A DNA stretch of 64,000 nucleotides from Streptomyces olivoverticillatus. Lineage in GTDB: Bacteria > Actinomycetota > Actinomycetes > Streptomycetales > Streptomycetaceae. The notes under the pieces are model-generated. The model had not been told where the DNA came from. It saw only the letters and a program-made list of their open reading frames with translations, and made no database searches. Position 1 is the stretch's first letter; every line of letters begins with the position of its first letter. The stretch is from positions 1,093,792 to 1,157,791 of the forward strand of contig NZ_JACHJH010000001.1 in the NCBI RefSeq assembly GCF_014203555.1, read 5' to 3'. The position numbers and the translations under genes were made by a program. Of the stretch, positions 45,073 to 53,798 are shown in pieces.

Positions 45073-45555
45073 TTACTGGCCCCGCTGCGCGTAGCGCCGC
45101 AGGATCGTGTCGTACGCCTCGCCGTCGATGTACTGCTGGTAGAGCGCGGACTCCACGTCGTCGAAGCTGCCCGCGACCGACGGCCGGAAGTCATTGAGCA
45201 GGTTCTCGGCCCGCGGCCCGACGGGAATGTACGGCCACGTCGACAGCGCCTCGATCATCTCCTCGCGGCCGATCTCACCCGCCGCATACCGATTGATGAC
45301 GTGCTGAGGGCTACGGCCCGAACGCCCCGGCAGAACCGGCTCCAGCCGCCGCGCCTCCTCCACCAGCTCGCCCACGTTCGTGGGGTGCAGCCCAATGGCA
45401 CTGCCGATCGCGTCCAGGCTCTCCCCGGCCTCGACGGCGGCCAGCGCCGCCAGCGCCTTGCGCTCGTGGGCCAGGGTCTCGCGCGCCTTGTTGGCCGCCA
45501 GAATCCGCCGCTCGGCCTCATAAGCCTCGCGAGCCTGCTCAAGGTAGGCAGACAT
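45073..45555 (-). CDS. HTH-like small protein upstream of the zeta kinase
   Basis: A 160-residue cytoplasmic protein. An N-terminal helix (~1-40) is followed by an HTH-like segment ESLDAIGSAIGLHPTNVGELVEEARR and an all-helical C-terminus. The ATG at 45555 follows GGAGG. It is 15 bases before the zeta gene and has a 9-bp direct repeat just upstream, the layout of an autoregulated toxin-antitoxin pair. It is not similar to the epsilon antitoxin. The antitoxin role is an inference; another possibility is a regulator of the locus. Confidence 0.6.
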   Translation of the reverse strand: MSAYLEQAREAYEAERRILAANKARETLAHERKALAALAAVEAGESLDAIGSAIGLHPTNVGELVEEARRLEPVLPGRSGRSPQHVINRYAAGEIGREEMIEALSTWPYIPVGPRAENLLNDFRPSVAGSFDDVESALYQQYIDGEAYDTILRRYAQRGQ

Positions 45556-45571
45556 GGTTCCTCCAACTTGT

Positions 45572-45589
45572 AGCTGTACTAGCTGTACT
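45572..45589. promoter_or_regulatory. Direct repeat AGCTGTACT x2
   Basis: Two adjacent copies of AGCTGTACT (read AGTACAGCT on the minus strand) fill most of the 46-base gap before the HTH-like gene. This is the only sizeable gap between the DUF4913 gene and the zeta gene, so it is a candidate operator for an internal promoter. Confidence 0.5.
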
Positions 45590-45601
45590 TACACGCAGGG
45601 C

Positions 45602-46216
45602 TCAGCCGAACTGCGGCAGCAACCCGCGGTCCGTCACCGGCAGGGCCCTGCCCGCCGTGTGTCCCGTGTTGCGGCATGCGTTGGGTATGGCCCGGCCGAC
45701 GCGCGCCAGCGTGTCCCAGAGGCTGCGGTCGTGCCAGTAACCCGACTGGTCGCCCGCGCCTTCGGCCCGCTCGTCGGCGAGCATCGCCGCCTTCCAAGCG
45801 GAGTGGAGGCCCGCCAGCTCCTCCACCGCCCCGCCGTGCTGCGGCCAGCACACCGGGACCTGGAACTCGCCCTTGAGCTGGTAGTAGTTCTGCAGCCAGT
45901 CGACCCAGTCGGCCAGCTCGGTCCACTCATCGGGCGTGGCACGGGCCGCCCAGGGGCGCGGCCGAGGGGGCTCGTCGCCGTCGTCGGAAGCCCCCCCATT
46001 CGCCCCCTGCGCCCCCTGCGCCGCAAGCGCGCCCGTCTCCACCCGTTCCCGCAGTTCGTCCAGCTGCTCCTGCAGGCCGTTGATCAGGCCTTCGAGCCGC
46101 TGGGCCCGGTCGTAGTCCTGGTCCGCGATCTGGCCGACCAGGTCGACCACCTCGATCAGCTGGGCCTCCAGGCCGCCGATCGTCGGTACCGGTGCTTCCG
46201 TCACTTCTTCGCTCAC
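45602..46216 (-). CDS. DUF4913 protein
   Basis: A 204-residue protein. Residues ~10-65 form a coiled coil (EAQLIEVVDLVGQIADQDYDRAQRLEGL begins it); the C-terminal ~110 residues are a DUF4913 domain with WTELADWVDWLQNYYQL, VCWPQHGGAVEELAGLHSAW and CRNTGHTAG. DUF4913 genes are typically attached to actinomycete T4SS or plasmid-transfer loci; their function is unknown. It overlaps the VirD4-like gene by four bases (GTGA), so it is expressed with set B. Confidence 0.82.
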   Translation of the reverse strand: MSEEVTEAPVPTIGGLEAQLIEVVDLVGQIADQDYDRAQRLEGLINGLQEQLDELRERVETGALAAQGAQGANGGASDDGDEPPRPRPWAARATPDEWTELADWVDWLQNYYQLKGEFQVPVCWPQHGGAVEELAGLHSAWKAAMLADERAEGAGDQSGYWHDRSLWDTLARVGRAIPNACRNTGHTAGRALPVTDRGLLPQFG

Positions 46217-47997
46217 TGCTGCTTCTCCATCGGAACCGGTGGCATCCCGGGCACCGGCGGCGCAGCCACCTGCACCCCGTACAACCGCTTCGACTCCTCC
46301 ACGATCGCCCCCTGGTCCGTCTCCCAGTACGGCTCCGCCTCGACCACCATCGGGCGCACCCCGTGCATCATGACCACCATGCGGCGCTCGGGCAGTGCCG
46401 CGAGGTCGGCCACCGAGAGGATGTCCTCACGGCGGGTGGTCTCGGACGTCGACTGGTTGCCGATGAACGAGCGGGAGTCGTTGTTGCGGGTCATCTGCGG
46501 GGCGTCCCACTGGCCGACCAGGTCCGAGACCTTCTTGAGCAGACCGTCCGTGTCGGAGGAGCCGCCTCCGTACGTCTTGCAGGCGGCCGCGTCCCACAGG
46601 GTCTTCATGCCGAACTCGCCGAACGTGTCCTCGCCCTGCGCCCACGACTGCAGCCAGGCCATCACGATGATGCCCTTCGACCGGTAGTGGGTGTAGAGGT
46701 CGGGCAGCTGGCTCCAGCGGCAGGTGTTGGCGACCTCGTCGAGTGCCGCGAGCAGCGGCGGGTTGAGGCGGCCGCCGGGCGACTTCTCCGAGGTGCGGTC
46801 GGCGGTGGTGAGGATCGCCGCCGAAAGCGCCGTGGTCAGCGGCGCCGCCGAACCGACGCCCTTGCGCGACAGCAGGTAGATCGTGTCGGTGGACAGGACG
46901 AACTCGTCCGGGCGGAACTCCTGGCGCGTGCCCAGCTCCTCCGGCCGGCAGGTCACCCAACGGGTGATCTCGTCATTGGTCAGCCAGCGGACGAAAATCT
47001 CGGCCGTCGCGAAGATGGACTCGCGAGTCTTCTCCGGCAACCGCCGCATCGCCTCGATGCCGGTCGCGGCGACGGTCGCGCCGTGCTCGCGCAGGATCTC
47101 GTCCGGCTCGGAGTTCTGCGAGTCGCTCAGCCAGAGGTAGACGTTGCTGAGCTGCTGCCCGTCCATCGCAGCCGCCAGCAGGCACCAGCTGAGCAGCTGC
47201 TGGCCCTTGGGGTCGAAGAAGCCGTCCGCGCGGGCCTTGGCCTCGGCGTCCTTGCCGGCGTCGACCAGGGTGCTCATCAGCTCTTCGGCGTGCGAGAGCG
47301 TACGGATCTGGCGCAGCGGGTTCCACCACCAGGTGGGCGGCTCCTCGGCGATCTGCTGAGGGTCGAAGACCCACGTGTTGCCCTTGTACGAGCGGGCGAG
47401 CCGCGTCAGCGTGACGATGTCGTTCTTGTTGGACGACGCCACGCACGCGCCCGGCGCGCTCAGGATCGCGGGGATCACCTGCGCGACGGACTTGTGGCGG
47501 CCCGGACCGGCGATGGTCAGGTGCAGGTACTCCCACGGCGCGTACACGCGCCGCCCGGTCGTCACCGAGCGGCCCATGCGCATGCCGGGCTCAGCGGTGT
47601 CGATCTGCAGCCGCTGCGCGGTGCGCTCGGCGGCGGCCTGGAGGGCCACCTGGTCGCGGCGGGTGGTCATGCGCCGCGCCGCGTCGTTGTTCGACTTCTT
47701 CGACACGCCGCCGCGCCAGCTCTGCCGCACGCCCCGCGCGACCGTCGCGGCGATGCCGGCCACCACGGCCAGTTCGATCAGGACGATCACGGTGGCGGCG
47801 GTCGTCCAGTGCCAGTCGCCCGTGGCCAGGCCGAACAGCGGCGCGAACGGCCCGACGGCCTCCCAGCTGCCCGTGGCCCACCACTGGGCGCCCACCAGCG
47901 CCACGTAGCTGCCGCCGACGAGGAGCAGCACGACGCCCACGGCGGCGAGGGCGAGGTACTGGGCCGGGCCGGCCTGATCGGGTCGGCGTACGGTCAT
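46213..47997 (-). CDS. Set B: VirD4/TraG-like coupling ATPase
   Basis: A 594-residue protein with two N-terminal helices (~13-38 and ~66-88) and a TraG/VirD4 ATPase. A variant Walker A GPGRHKS is at 164-170 (His in place of the usual Gly-Lys spacing), Walker B is LLAALDEVAN, and SSNKNDIVTLT, VFDPQQ and WNPLRQ are conserved coupling-protein blocks. Such proteins select substrates for type IV secretion. It overlaps both neighbours by four bases. Compared with the set A paralogue, it retains the nucleotide-binding site. Confidence 0.85.
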   Translation of the reverse strand: MTVRRPDQAGPAQYLALAAVGVVLLLVGGSYVALVGAQWWATGSWEAVGPFAPLFGLATGDWHWTTAATVIVLIELAVVAGIAATVARGVRQSWRGGVSKKSNNDAARRMTTRRDQVALQAAAERTAQRLQIDTAEPGMRMGRSVTTGRRVYAPWEYLHLTIAGPGRHKSVAQVIPAILSAPGACVASSNKNDIVTLTRLARSYKGNTWVFDPQQIAEEPPTWWWNPLRQIRTLSHAEELMSTLVDAGKDAEAKARADGFFDPKGQQLLSWCLLAAAMDGQQLSNVYLWLSDSQNSEPDEILREHGATVAATGIEAMRRLPEKTRESIFATAEIFVRWLTNDEITRWVTCRPEELGTRQEFRPDEFVLSTDTIYLLSRKGVGSAAPLTTALSAAILTTADRTSEKSPGGRLNPPLLAALDEVANTCRWSQLPDLYTHYRSKGIIVMAWLQSWAQGEDTFGEFGMKTLWDAAACKTYGGGSSDTDGLLKKVSDLVGQWDAPQMTRNNDSRSFIGNQSTSETTRREDILSVADLAALPERRMVVMMHGVRPMVVEAEPYWETDQGAIVEESKRLYGVQVAAPPVPGMPPVPMEKQQ

Positions 47998-49610
47998 CGG
48001 CCCGCTCCCGCGCGCGCGGCGTCCCTGGCCGCCGACGCCGCCTTGGACAGGTCCAGGACCCCGGCCGGGTCCTCGTCGTCGGCGATGCGGTTGGCCCACC
48101 GCTCGTTGGTGTCGTTGAGCTTGATCTCGGCGCTGGTGAGCGCCGTCTGGATCGGGATGCCCGCGTTGGCACCCGCCTTGACCAGGAACTTGCCCCGGCC
48201 GGGCGGCGGCATCTCCTTGCCCGTCTTGTTGTCGATGCCCGGCGGGATCGACCACTCGACGATCAGTTCGCGCTCACGGCTGGACAGCGGCACGATCGCG
48301 TTCAGCGCGTCCATCTCCGCCCGCGGCAGGCCGCCCAGGAAGACCATGCCGCTTCGCTCGACGAAGCCCTTGGCCTTCTCCCGGTCCTCCGGGTTGGGCA
48401 GCGAGAGCAGGTCGGCGGTGGAGTGCGTCGTCATCGACTGGCCGATGCCGATCTGACGGTTCAGACGCGTCAGCTCGTCGACGCGGTCGACGAGACCGAC
48501 ACCGGCGCGCAGGATGCGCCACAGCTCGTCCAGGACGAGGAAGAAGTTCCGGCGCGGTTCGAGGCCGGCGGCCGTGAGCCGGTCGTGCGCCTCGATCGAC
48601 GCGAACGCCTCGGCCCAGCAGGTCAGCAGCACCGCGCCTTCCAGCGTCTTCTCGCTCGCCGGGATCGAGGACAGGTCGATGGAGACCGGCCGGTCCAGGG
48701 ACAGGCGCTCGCTGGTCTGCCGGTTGAAGGTGTTGGCCAGCGGACCCTCGACCAGCGACATCAGCGACTTGAGGAGCGGCTCGATCGCCAGCCGGTACTT
48801 GTCGTCGTTGCCATCGGCCAGCACCATGCGGCGCAGCGCCTCCGGGCCGTCCTTGAGCAGCTGCGCCAGGTCGCCCAGGATCGGCGGACGGCCGAGGTCG
48901 GTGTCGTCCAGCAGCTCGATGGCCCGGCCGAGGAGCGCCTCCTCGTCACCGGTGATCAGCGACTTGCGGACGATCGCGATGAGGGCGGCGACCATCGTGG
49001 AGCGGCGGCCCGTCGCCTCCTGCAGCAGGCTGTGCCGGGCGCTGCCGACGAGCCGGGAGGCGGCCGAGCCCATCTCGCCCAGGTCCAGCGGGTTCAGCGC
49101 GCCCATGCCGCGGCCGAGCTGGATGACCTGCCCGCCCAGCGCCCGCATCAGGGCCGTGTACTCGCCCTTGGTGTCACCCGGGACGAGCGAGACCGTGCCC
49201 CGGTAGTCCAGGCCGACGATCATCCGCCGGTTGATCGTGGACTTGCCGAGACCCGGCTTGGCCAGGGTGAACATCGACGGGTTCGAGATCAGGTTCGCCC
49301 GCTCGAACCAGGCGATGGGGTCGCAGCACAGGGTCGCGCCGGTGACGATGTTGCGCCCCAGGGGCACGCCCACCATGGGGGTGCCCGCGCCGACGACGTA
49401 CGGCCACAGGCCGCACACCTGGCGGCTGGTGCCGCGGTACTCGGTGGGCAGGTCCAGGTAGGAGACGCGCCCACCACCGGGGCCGAGCATGCCGCGGCTG
49501 CCGATACGGGGCACCTGGCCCCAGTTGCGACCGCTCAGCACCAGCCCCTCGCCCGCAGCGGCGGAGCCGACACCGGCGGTCTCGTCGGATTTCTTCGAGC
49601 GCCGGAACAT
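47994..49610 (-). CDS. Set B: VirB4-like T4SS ATPase
   Basis: A 538-residue ATPase. Walker A is AKPGLGKST at 117-125, PGDTKGEY and LNPLDLGEMG follow, and Walker B is FFLVLDELWRIL. The SMTTHS segment corresponds to the conserved sensor region of VirB4. As in set A, the N-terminal VirB4 half seems to be provided by a separate SCO6880 protein encoded upstream. The ATG at 49610 begins MFRRSKKSDE. The 147-base gap before it holds several small inverted repeats. Confidence 0.87.
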   Translation of the reverse strand: MFRRSKKSDETAGVGSAAAGEGLVLSGRNWGQVPRIGSRGMLGPGGGRVSYLDLPTEYRGTSRQVCGLWPYVVGAGTPMVGVPLGRNIVTGATLCCDPIAWFERANLISNPSMFTLAKPGLGKSTINRRMIVGLDYRGTVSLVPGDTKGEYTALMRALGGQVIQLGRGMGALNPLDLGEMGSAASRLVGSARHSLLQEATGRRSTMVAALIAIVRKSLITGDEEALLGRAIELLDDTDLGRPPILGDLAQLLKDGPEALRRMVLADGNDDKYRLAIEPLLKSLMSLVEGPLANTFNRQTSERLSLDRPVSIDLSSIPASEKTLEGAVLLTCWAEAFASIEAHDRLTAAGLEPRRNFFLVLDELWRILRAGVGLVDRVDELTRLNRQIGIGQSMTTHSTADLLSLPNPEDREKAKGFVERSGMVFLGGLPRAEMDALNAIVPLSSRERELIVEWSIPPGIDNKTGKEMPPPGRGKFLVKAGANAGIPIQTALTSAEIKLNDTNERWANRIADDEDPAGVLDLSKAASAARDAARAGAGR

Positions 49611-49757
49611 CGACGCAACCCCCTTGTGCGTTTGGTTTACAGAGCGGGTGCCTGCCGCCGTCCGCGGCCGCTTGCATCAGCGGCTGGGGACGGCGGCTCG
49701 GCGGTGCTGCGGAAGCCTGCGTCGGCTTCGGAAGCCTGCCTCAGTGGCCGCAGACGA

Positions 49758-51269
49758 CTACTTCAGCGTCTTCGGCAGCTTCAGCGTCACGTGCTCCGGC
49801 AGGATCACGCCGATCGGCAGGGCCGCGAGGAACCCGGCGTCCTGGCTGCCCCACGCGTACCGCAGCGCGATACGGGCGGGAGCCGACAGGTTCTCGACCG
49901 CCACCTCGGCGGCCTGCACCCGGCTCTTCTCCTCGTCCTCGTCGTCGAGCACGGTGGCGGTGACCACCAGGCCGAACAGGGTCAGACCCGCACCGCGGGC
50001 CTCCTCCTGCCGGGTCTGGGCGGCGGCGATGTACTCGGCCTCCGCGTGCGCCTGCCCGTTGCGGGTGGTCTCCGTACGGCTGCGGGCCGCGCGGTAGTCA
50101 CGGTCCGCGATGGTGGCCGCCTCGGCGGGCGAGTGCGGCCGGTAGATCAGGCTGACCCGCTTGCGGTCGATGTCGCCGTGCGCCGACAGCAGATTGCGCA
50201 GCACGTCGGAGAAGACCTCGCCGCGCGGCGCCTCGCCCATCATCCAGGTGACGCTGGTGGCGCCGTCGTGCCAGTACGACTTCGACTTCGCCACGTGCGT
50301 CGTCGGCCCGGCCTGCGCCCAGGTCAGCCCCGAATCGCGGCCGGCGGCACGCGCCTGGTCGATCAGCTGGGAGACACCGGGCTCGTACGCGGTGCGCACC
50401 ACCTCGGCGATCTCCGTCGCCGACAGCGGCGCACAGGCACCGGCACCGGTGGTCGCCAGCCGGGCCGTCAGCGACGGCAGACGGCGGCCGATCTCCACCG
50501 CCATGTCGGCGGCCGCGCGCTTGCTGCGGCCGATCGCGGAGGAGGCGTCGTAGACGAGGGAGAGGTAGGTGTTGATGGTCGGCGAACCGGACGGGTAGTC
50601 GCGGTCGATGTCCGCCATCACCTGCCGGGCGAGCCGCGAGGCGCTGTCCGAGGCCTGGTGGGTGATCTCGTTGTGCAGCTTCTCGCCGCTGTCCGGGGCC
50701 ACCTCGACGACGACCTGGAAACCGACCAGGCTCGGCTCGCCGCTCATGGTGCGCATGAACTGGCCCCAGTTGGCGACCCACGAGTCGACGTCGGCCTGGT
50801 CGACGAGGCTGCCGCCCTGGGAGCTGCAGGCGATGGTGACCGCGTACTGCTCCACGTCGTGGTAGTGGATCATCCCGAAGGGACGGCCGAGACCGTCCGT
50901 GGCCTCGTACATGTCACTGGCCATGGCCAGGCCCGGCAGCAGCGACTTGCCGCCGGGGACCTTGGACAGCACTCCGGAGCGGTACACGTTCTGACCTTTC
51001 ATCACTCCCACGCCCCAGGCGAGGCGCGAATACATCAGGGTGCCCAGGTGCCGCCCGTACCGGTCGCGCACGGCGAGCGGTACGAGCACGATGGCACCGA
51101 CGAGCAGGATCAGCACGCCCACCATCATGTCGAGCGGCGCGGCGGTGCCCGCCGCGGCCAGGAAGATGAACAGCACACCGGTGGGCACCAGGCCCAGGCC
51201 ACCGAGGCCCGCCGAGCGGGGGCGCCGGAAGTTGCCGTACGTGCGAAGTTGCTGCACCTCAGGCGCCAT
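49758..51269 (-). CDS. Set B: SCO6880-family protein
   Basis: A 503-residue protein with two N-terminal helices (~25-70) and a long cytoplasmic region (LSLVYDASSAIG, TWMMGEAPRGEVFSDVL, VSLIYRPHSPAEAA) typical of the SCO6880 family. The ATG at 51269 was chosen because GGAGGA lies just upstream; an in-frame ATG at 51296 would extend the overlap with the TrbL-like gene. It is the positional equivalent of the set A gene at 39.4 kb. Its likely role is as membrane platform for VirB4. Confidence 0.78.
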   Translation of the reverse strand: MAPEVQQLRTYGNFRRPRSAGLGGLGLVPTGVLFIFLAAAGTAAPLDMMVGVLILLVGAIVLVPLAVRDRYGRHLGTLMYSRLAWGVGVMKGQNVYRSGVLSKVPGGKSLLPGLAMASDMYEATDGLGRPFGMIHYHDVEQYAVTIACSSQGGSLVDQADVDSWVANWGQFMRTMSGEPSLVGFQVVVEVAPDSGEKLHNEITHQASDSASRLARQVMADIDRDYPSGSPTINTYLSLVYDASSAIGRSKRAAADMAVEIGRRLPSLTARLATTGAGACAPLSATEIAEVVRTAYEPGVSQLIDQARAAGRDSGLTWAQAGPTTHVAKSKSYWHDGATSVTWMMGEAPRGEVFSDVLRNLLSAHGDIDRKRVSLIYRPHSPAEAATIADRDYRAARSRTETTRNGQAHAEAEYIAAAQTRQEEARGAGLTLFGLVVTATVLDDEDEEKSRVQAAEVAVENLSAPARIALRYAWGSQDAGFLAALPIGVILPEHVTLKLPKTLK

Positions 51270-52704
51270 CGGGTCCTCCGCCCACATCTGCCGCATCGTT
51301 CATGCCGCCGATCACGGCGGCCTTGGCGGTATCGACCGCCTTCTTGGCGACGACGGCCGCGGCACCTACCGGGCCACCCGCGGCACCCGCACCAGCACCG
51401 GCGGCTGCACCGCCCGCACCGGCACCTGCGCCTGCACCAGCTGCACCGGCACCCGCGCCGGCACCACCTGCAGCGCCTGCACCAGCACCGCCCGCGGCGC
51501 CCGCACCGGCACCGCCCGCGGCGCCACCGGCGGATCCGGAACTCGCGGCACCGGAGGCGCTGCCGCCGATGCCACCACCGCCGGAAAGCCCGGACGCCCC
51601 GGATGAGGACAGGCCTGCCTGACCTGCACCGCTGGGCGAACCGGCGTCGTACGAAGCCTGGGAGCCCGCACCCGACGACGAGGAGCCCGAGGGGCTGCCA
51701 CCGGAAGAAGAGCTGGCCTGGGAGATGGCCTCACCGACGATGTCACCACCGCCGCCTCCACCACCGGTGAGGGCGATACCGGCGGGCTGGAACAGCTTGA
51801 GCAGCGCGGGCAGGACGAACACGGCACCGGAAAGCAGAACAAAGCCGGTGATACCGGAACCGAGGTCCTTGTCGGTGCCCGAACCCATGAGCCGGTACGC
51901 GGCCGCATAGACCGTCGCGGCGGCAGGCTTGAGGCACAGGAACGCCATCACCCAAGTGATCCAGCGGCTGAGCCAGCGCGAGCCCGTGCCGGTGAAGGCA
52001 GTGGACGCCGGAATGGCGATCGTGCCGCACAACAACACGAGGATCGCGGCCCGGAAGTACATGAGGATGAGCTGGAGCAGGGAGCAGCACACGGCGACGA
52101 ACACCATCAGCAGGGGAACGGCCGGTCCCCCGAGAACGGCGGACATTCCACCGATGGCGGCCGCGGCCGCACCGAGCTTCACATCGGCGTCCCCGCCGAG
52201 CGACTCGTTGATGATCCAGTCGGTGTACTGATCACCGGCCTCGATGGCGAACTGCACGCCCAAGGTGAACGTGAAGTTGAGCAGGACGAGTTTGACCATC
52301 CCCTGCAGGATGTTGCGCAGCTGCTGCCCCGCGCCGCGCAGCTCGTAGGCCATCTTGGCCCCGACGACGATCAGGCAGACAGCGGTGAGGGAGGAGGACA
52401 GCCACAGGGTGTGGTCGGCCAGCCATTTCGCCACGTCGGAGGCGCCGGTTGGGGATGTCCCGTTGTTGAAGTCTTTGACGTTGTCCGCTGACACGCCTGG
52501 TGTGGAGACTTTCAGCCAGAGCGACGTCACGGCGGCAACGATCTTGCCGAGGCCGGCGGCGAGGGACTTGAGGAGGTCGTCGATCCAGCCGCTGACTACG
52601 CCGCCGACGGCGCCGGTGACTTTGTCGACGCCCTTCTCGACCAGCTTGCAGCCCTTGTCGACCAATACCCAGTTACATGGATTCCAGTTACTGCCGCCGG
52701 GCAT
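51259..52704 (-). CDS. Set B: VirB6/TrbL-like protein with Gly/Ala/Ser-rich tail
   Basis: A 481-residue polytopic protein. Residues ~1-95 are extracytoplasmic with NPCNW and DKGC cysteines. Five or six helices lie between ~97 and ~315. The last ~165 residues are a low-complexity tail, first Ser/Gly-rich, then repeats of GAGAAGGAGAG type, ending in a short helix. It overlaps the following gene by 11 bases and the preceding one by one base (TAATG). Architecture and position match the set A protein at 38.0 kb. Confidence 0.72.
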   Translation of the reverse strand: MPGGSNWNPCNWVLVDKGCKLVEKGVDKVTGAVGGVVSGWIDDLLKSLAAGLGKIVAAVTSLWLKVSTPGVSADNVKDFNNGTSPTGASDVAKWLADHTLWLSSSLTAVCLIVVGAKMAYELRGAGQQLRNILQGMVKLVLLNFTFTLGVQFAIEAGDQYTDWIINESLGGDADVKLGAAAAAIGGMSAVLGGPAVPLLMVFVAVCCSLLQLILMYFRAAILVLLCGTIAIPASTAFTGTGSRWLSRWITWVMAFLCLKPAAATVYAAAYRLMGSGTDKDLGSGITGFVLLSGAVFVLPALLKLFQPAGIALTGGGGGGGDIVGEAISQASSSSGGSPSGSSSSGAGSQASYDAGSPSGAGQAGLSSSGASGLSGGGGIGGSASGAASSGSAGGAAGGAGAGAAGGAGAGAAGGAGAGAGAAGAGAGAGAGGAAAGAGAGAAGGPVGAAAVVAKKAVDTAKAAVIGGMNDAADVGGGPDGA

Positions 52705-53486
52705 TACAGCCCCCTAAATTGAACATAGCCGGCCATGTCGGGAATGACACTGCTGGACGACTGCAGGTGACCGTCGTCAGCCGGAACCACCTTCCAGTCG
52801 CCGTCCGACCACCGGACTGTCACCTGGAAGACCTTCAACGTACCTGCGCTTCCATCGCCGTTGACCAGAGAGACGACCGCGGTTTCATCCGTGTACGTCA
52901 CCATCTGGAAGCCGGCAAGCTGCGCCAAATCACCGGCGGGGATGGGCTGGTTGATCTTCTTGGCGCCGTCAAGCAGAGTGTCGCGCCCCGGCCCGGGGAG
53001 CAGCATGTCGTTCATCGGCTTGGTGTCGGGCAGCGCCACGATGACGCGGTAGTAGCCGTTGATGGCAGCCATCAGCGCACCGCGCGGCGTGTGTGCGTAG
53101 CAGCCGGCCGTCAGACCGTCGAACTTCATGGGCCCAGCGCTCTTCGAGCGGGGAAGTACAGCCGAGTTCACCAGCTCCCAGGTGACATCCTGCGGCGCCG
53201 CCGTGGGCACCTTCTTGTCGGTGTCGGTGGGCGTGCAGGTGCCGTCCGCGGGCTTGCTCGTTGCGGACGAAGAACCGTTACTGCTGCCGCTGCTCCCACC
53301 GGAAGCGGGCGCGGCGGTGGGAGCAGCCGTACCCTTGCCTGCGGCGCTGCTGCCCTTGCTGTCATCGTCCTTCGTGACGACGACGAACACGCCGAGCATG
53401 ACCACCAAGAAGATGATCACGGCGCTTGTGATGAACAGGCCACCTCCGAGTTTCCCCCGGTCCTGCCCGTCTTTCCTGTCAGCCAT
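52704..53486 (-). CDS. Set B: VirB8-like bitopic membrane protein
   Basis: A 260-residue protein: short cytoplasmic N-terminus, one membrane helix (~15-38), a Ser/Gly/Ala linker, and an extracytoplasmic domain (~95-260). The domain contains a possible CTPTDTD...TAGCY disulfide pair and the end VFQVTVRWSDGDWKVVP. That last pattern is shared with the set A counterpart and with VirB8/TcpC-like domains. It is 21 bases downstream of the small two-helix protein. Confidence 0.7.
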   Translation of the reverse strand: MADRKDGQDRGKLGGGLFITSAVIIFLVVMLGVFVVVTKDDDSKGSSAAGKGTAAPTAAPASGGSSGSSNGSSSATSKPADGTCTPTDTDKKVPTAAPQDVTWELVNSAVLPRSKSAGPMKFDGLTAGCYAHTPRGALMAAINGYYRVIVALPDTKPMNDMLLPGPGRDTLLDGAKKINQPIPAGDLAQLAGFQMVTYTDETAVVSLVNGDGSAGTLKVFQVTVRWSDGDWKVVPADDGHLQSSSSVIPDMAGYVQFRGL

Positions 53487-53507
53487 CTGTACTCCCCGTG
53501 AAGGCGC

Positions 53508-53765
53508 CTAGGACAGCAGCGCGTTGGCCAGGGCGGACCCGGCGGAGATGATGATGCTGCCGCCGCAGGCCCCGCCCAGCGCCTTCATCGCGCGGGACGA
53601 GCCGTGGCCGGAGAAGTACGCCCAGCACAGGATGGCGCCGGAGATCACAAAGGCCACGCCGGCCGCCCAAGCGGCCATGTAGGTGATCCAGCCGGTAATG
53701 TCCTGGATCTTCCCGCAGGCCCCGGGCGGGCAGGTACCGAGGGCGAGGACGATCTTGTCGTTCAA
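53508..53765 (-). CDS. Set B: small two-helix membrane protein (pilin-position)
   Basis: An 85-residue protein with ALGTCPPGACGKIQDITG at the N-terminus, containing two Cys, followed by two hydrophobic helices (~25-50 and ~60-82) joined by SGHGSSRAMKALGG. It occupies the same place in set B as the 102-residue protein in set A. Whether it polymerises like VirB2 is unknown. Confidence 0.68.
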   Translation of the reverse strand: MNDKIVLALGTCPPGACGKIQDITGWITYMAAWAAGVAFVISGAILCWAYFSGHGSSRAMKALGGACGGSIIISAGSALANALLS

Positions 53766-53798
53766 CGTGTTCCTTCCAAGTGCGGACTGTGAGGTGTT

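Noticed and set aside
48423..51770. Very long open frame on the plus strand (over 1100 codons) opposite the VirB4 and SCO6880 genes
   Set aside because: It is antisense to genes with clear domain motifs, is extremely rich in Arg/Gly/Leu/His, and shows no family signature. Such frames are common mirror effects of high-GC codon bias.
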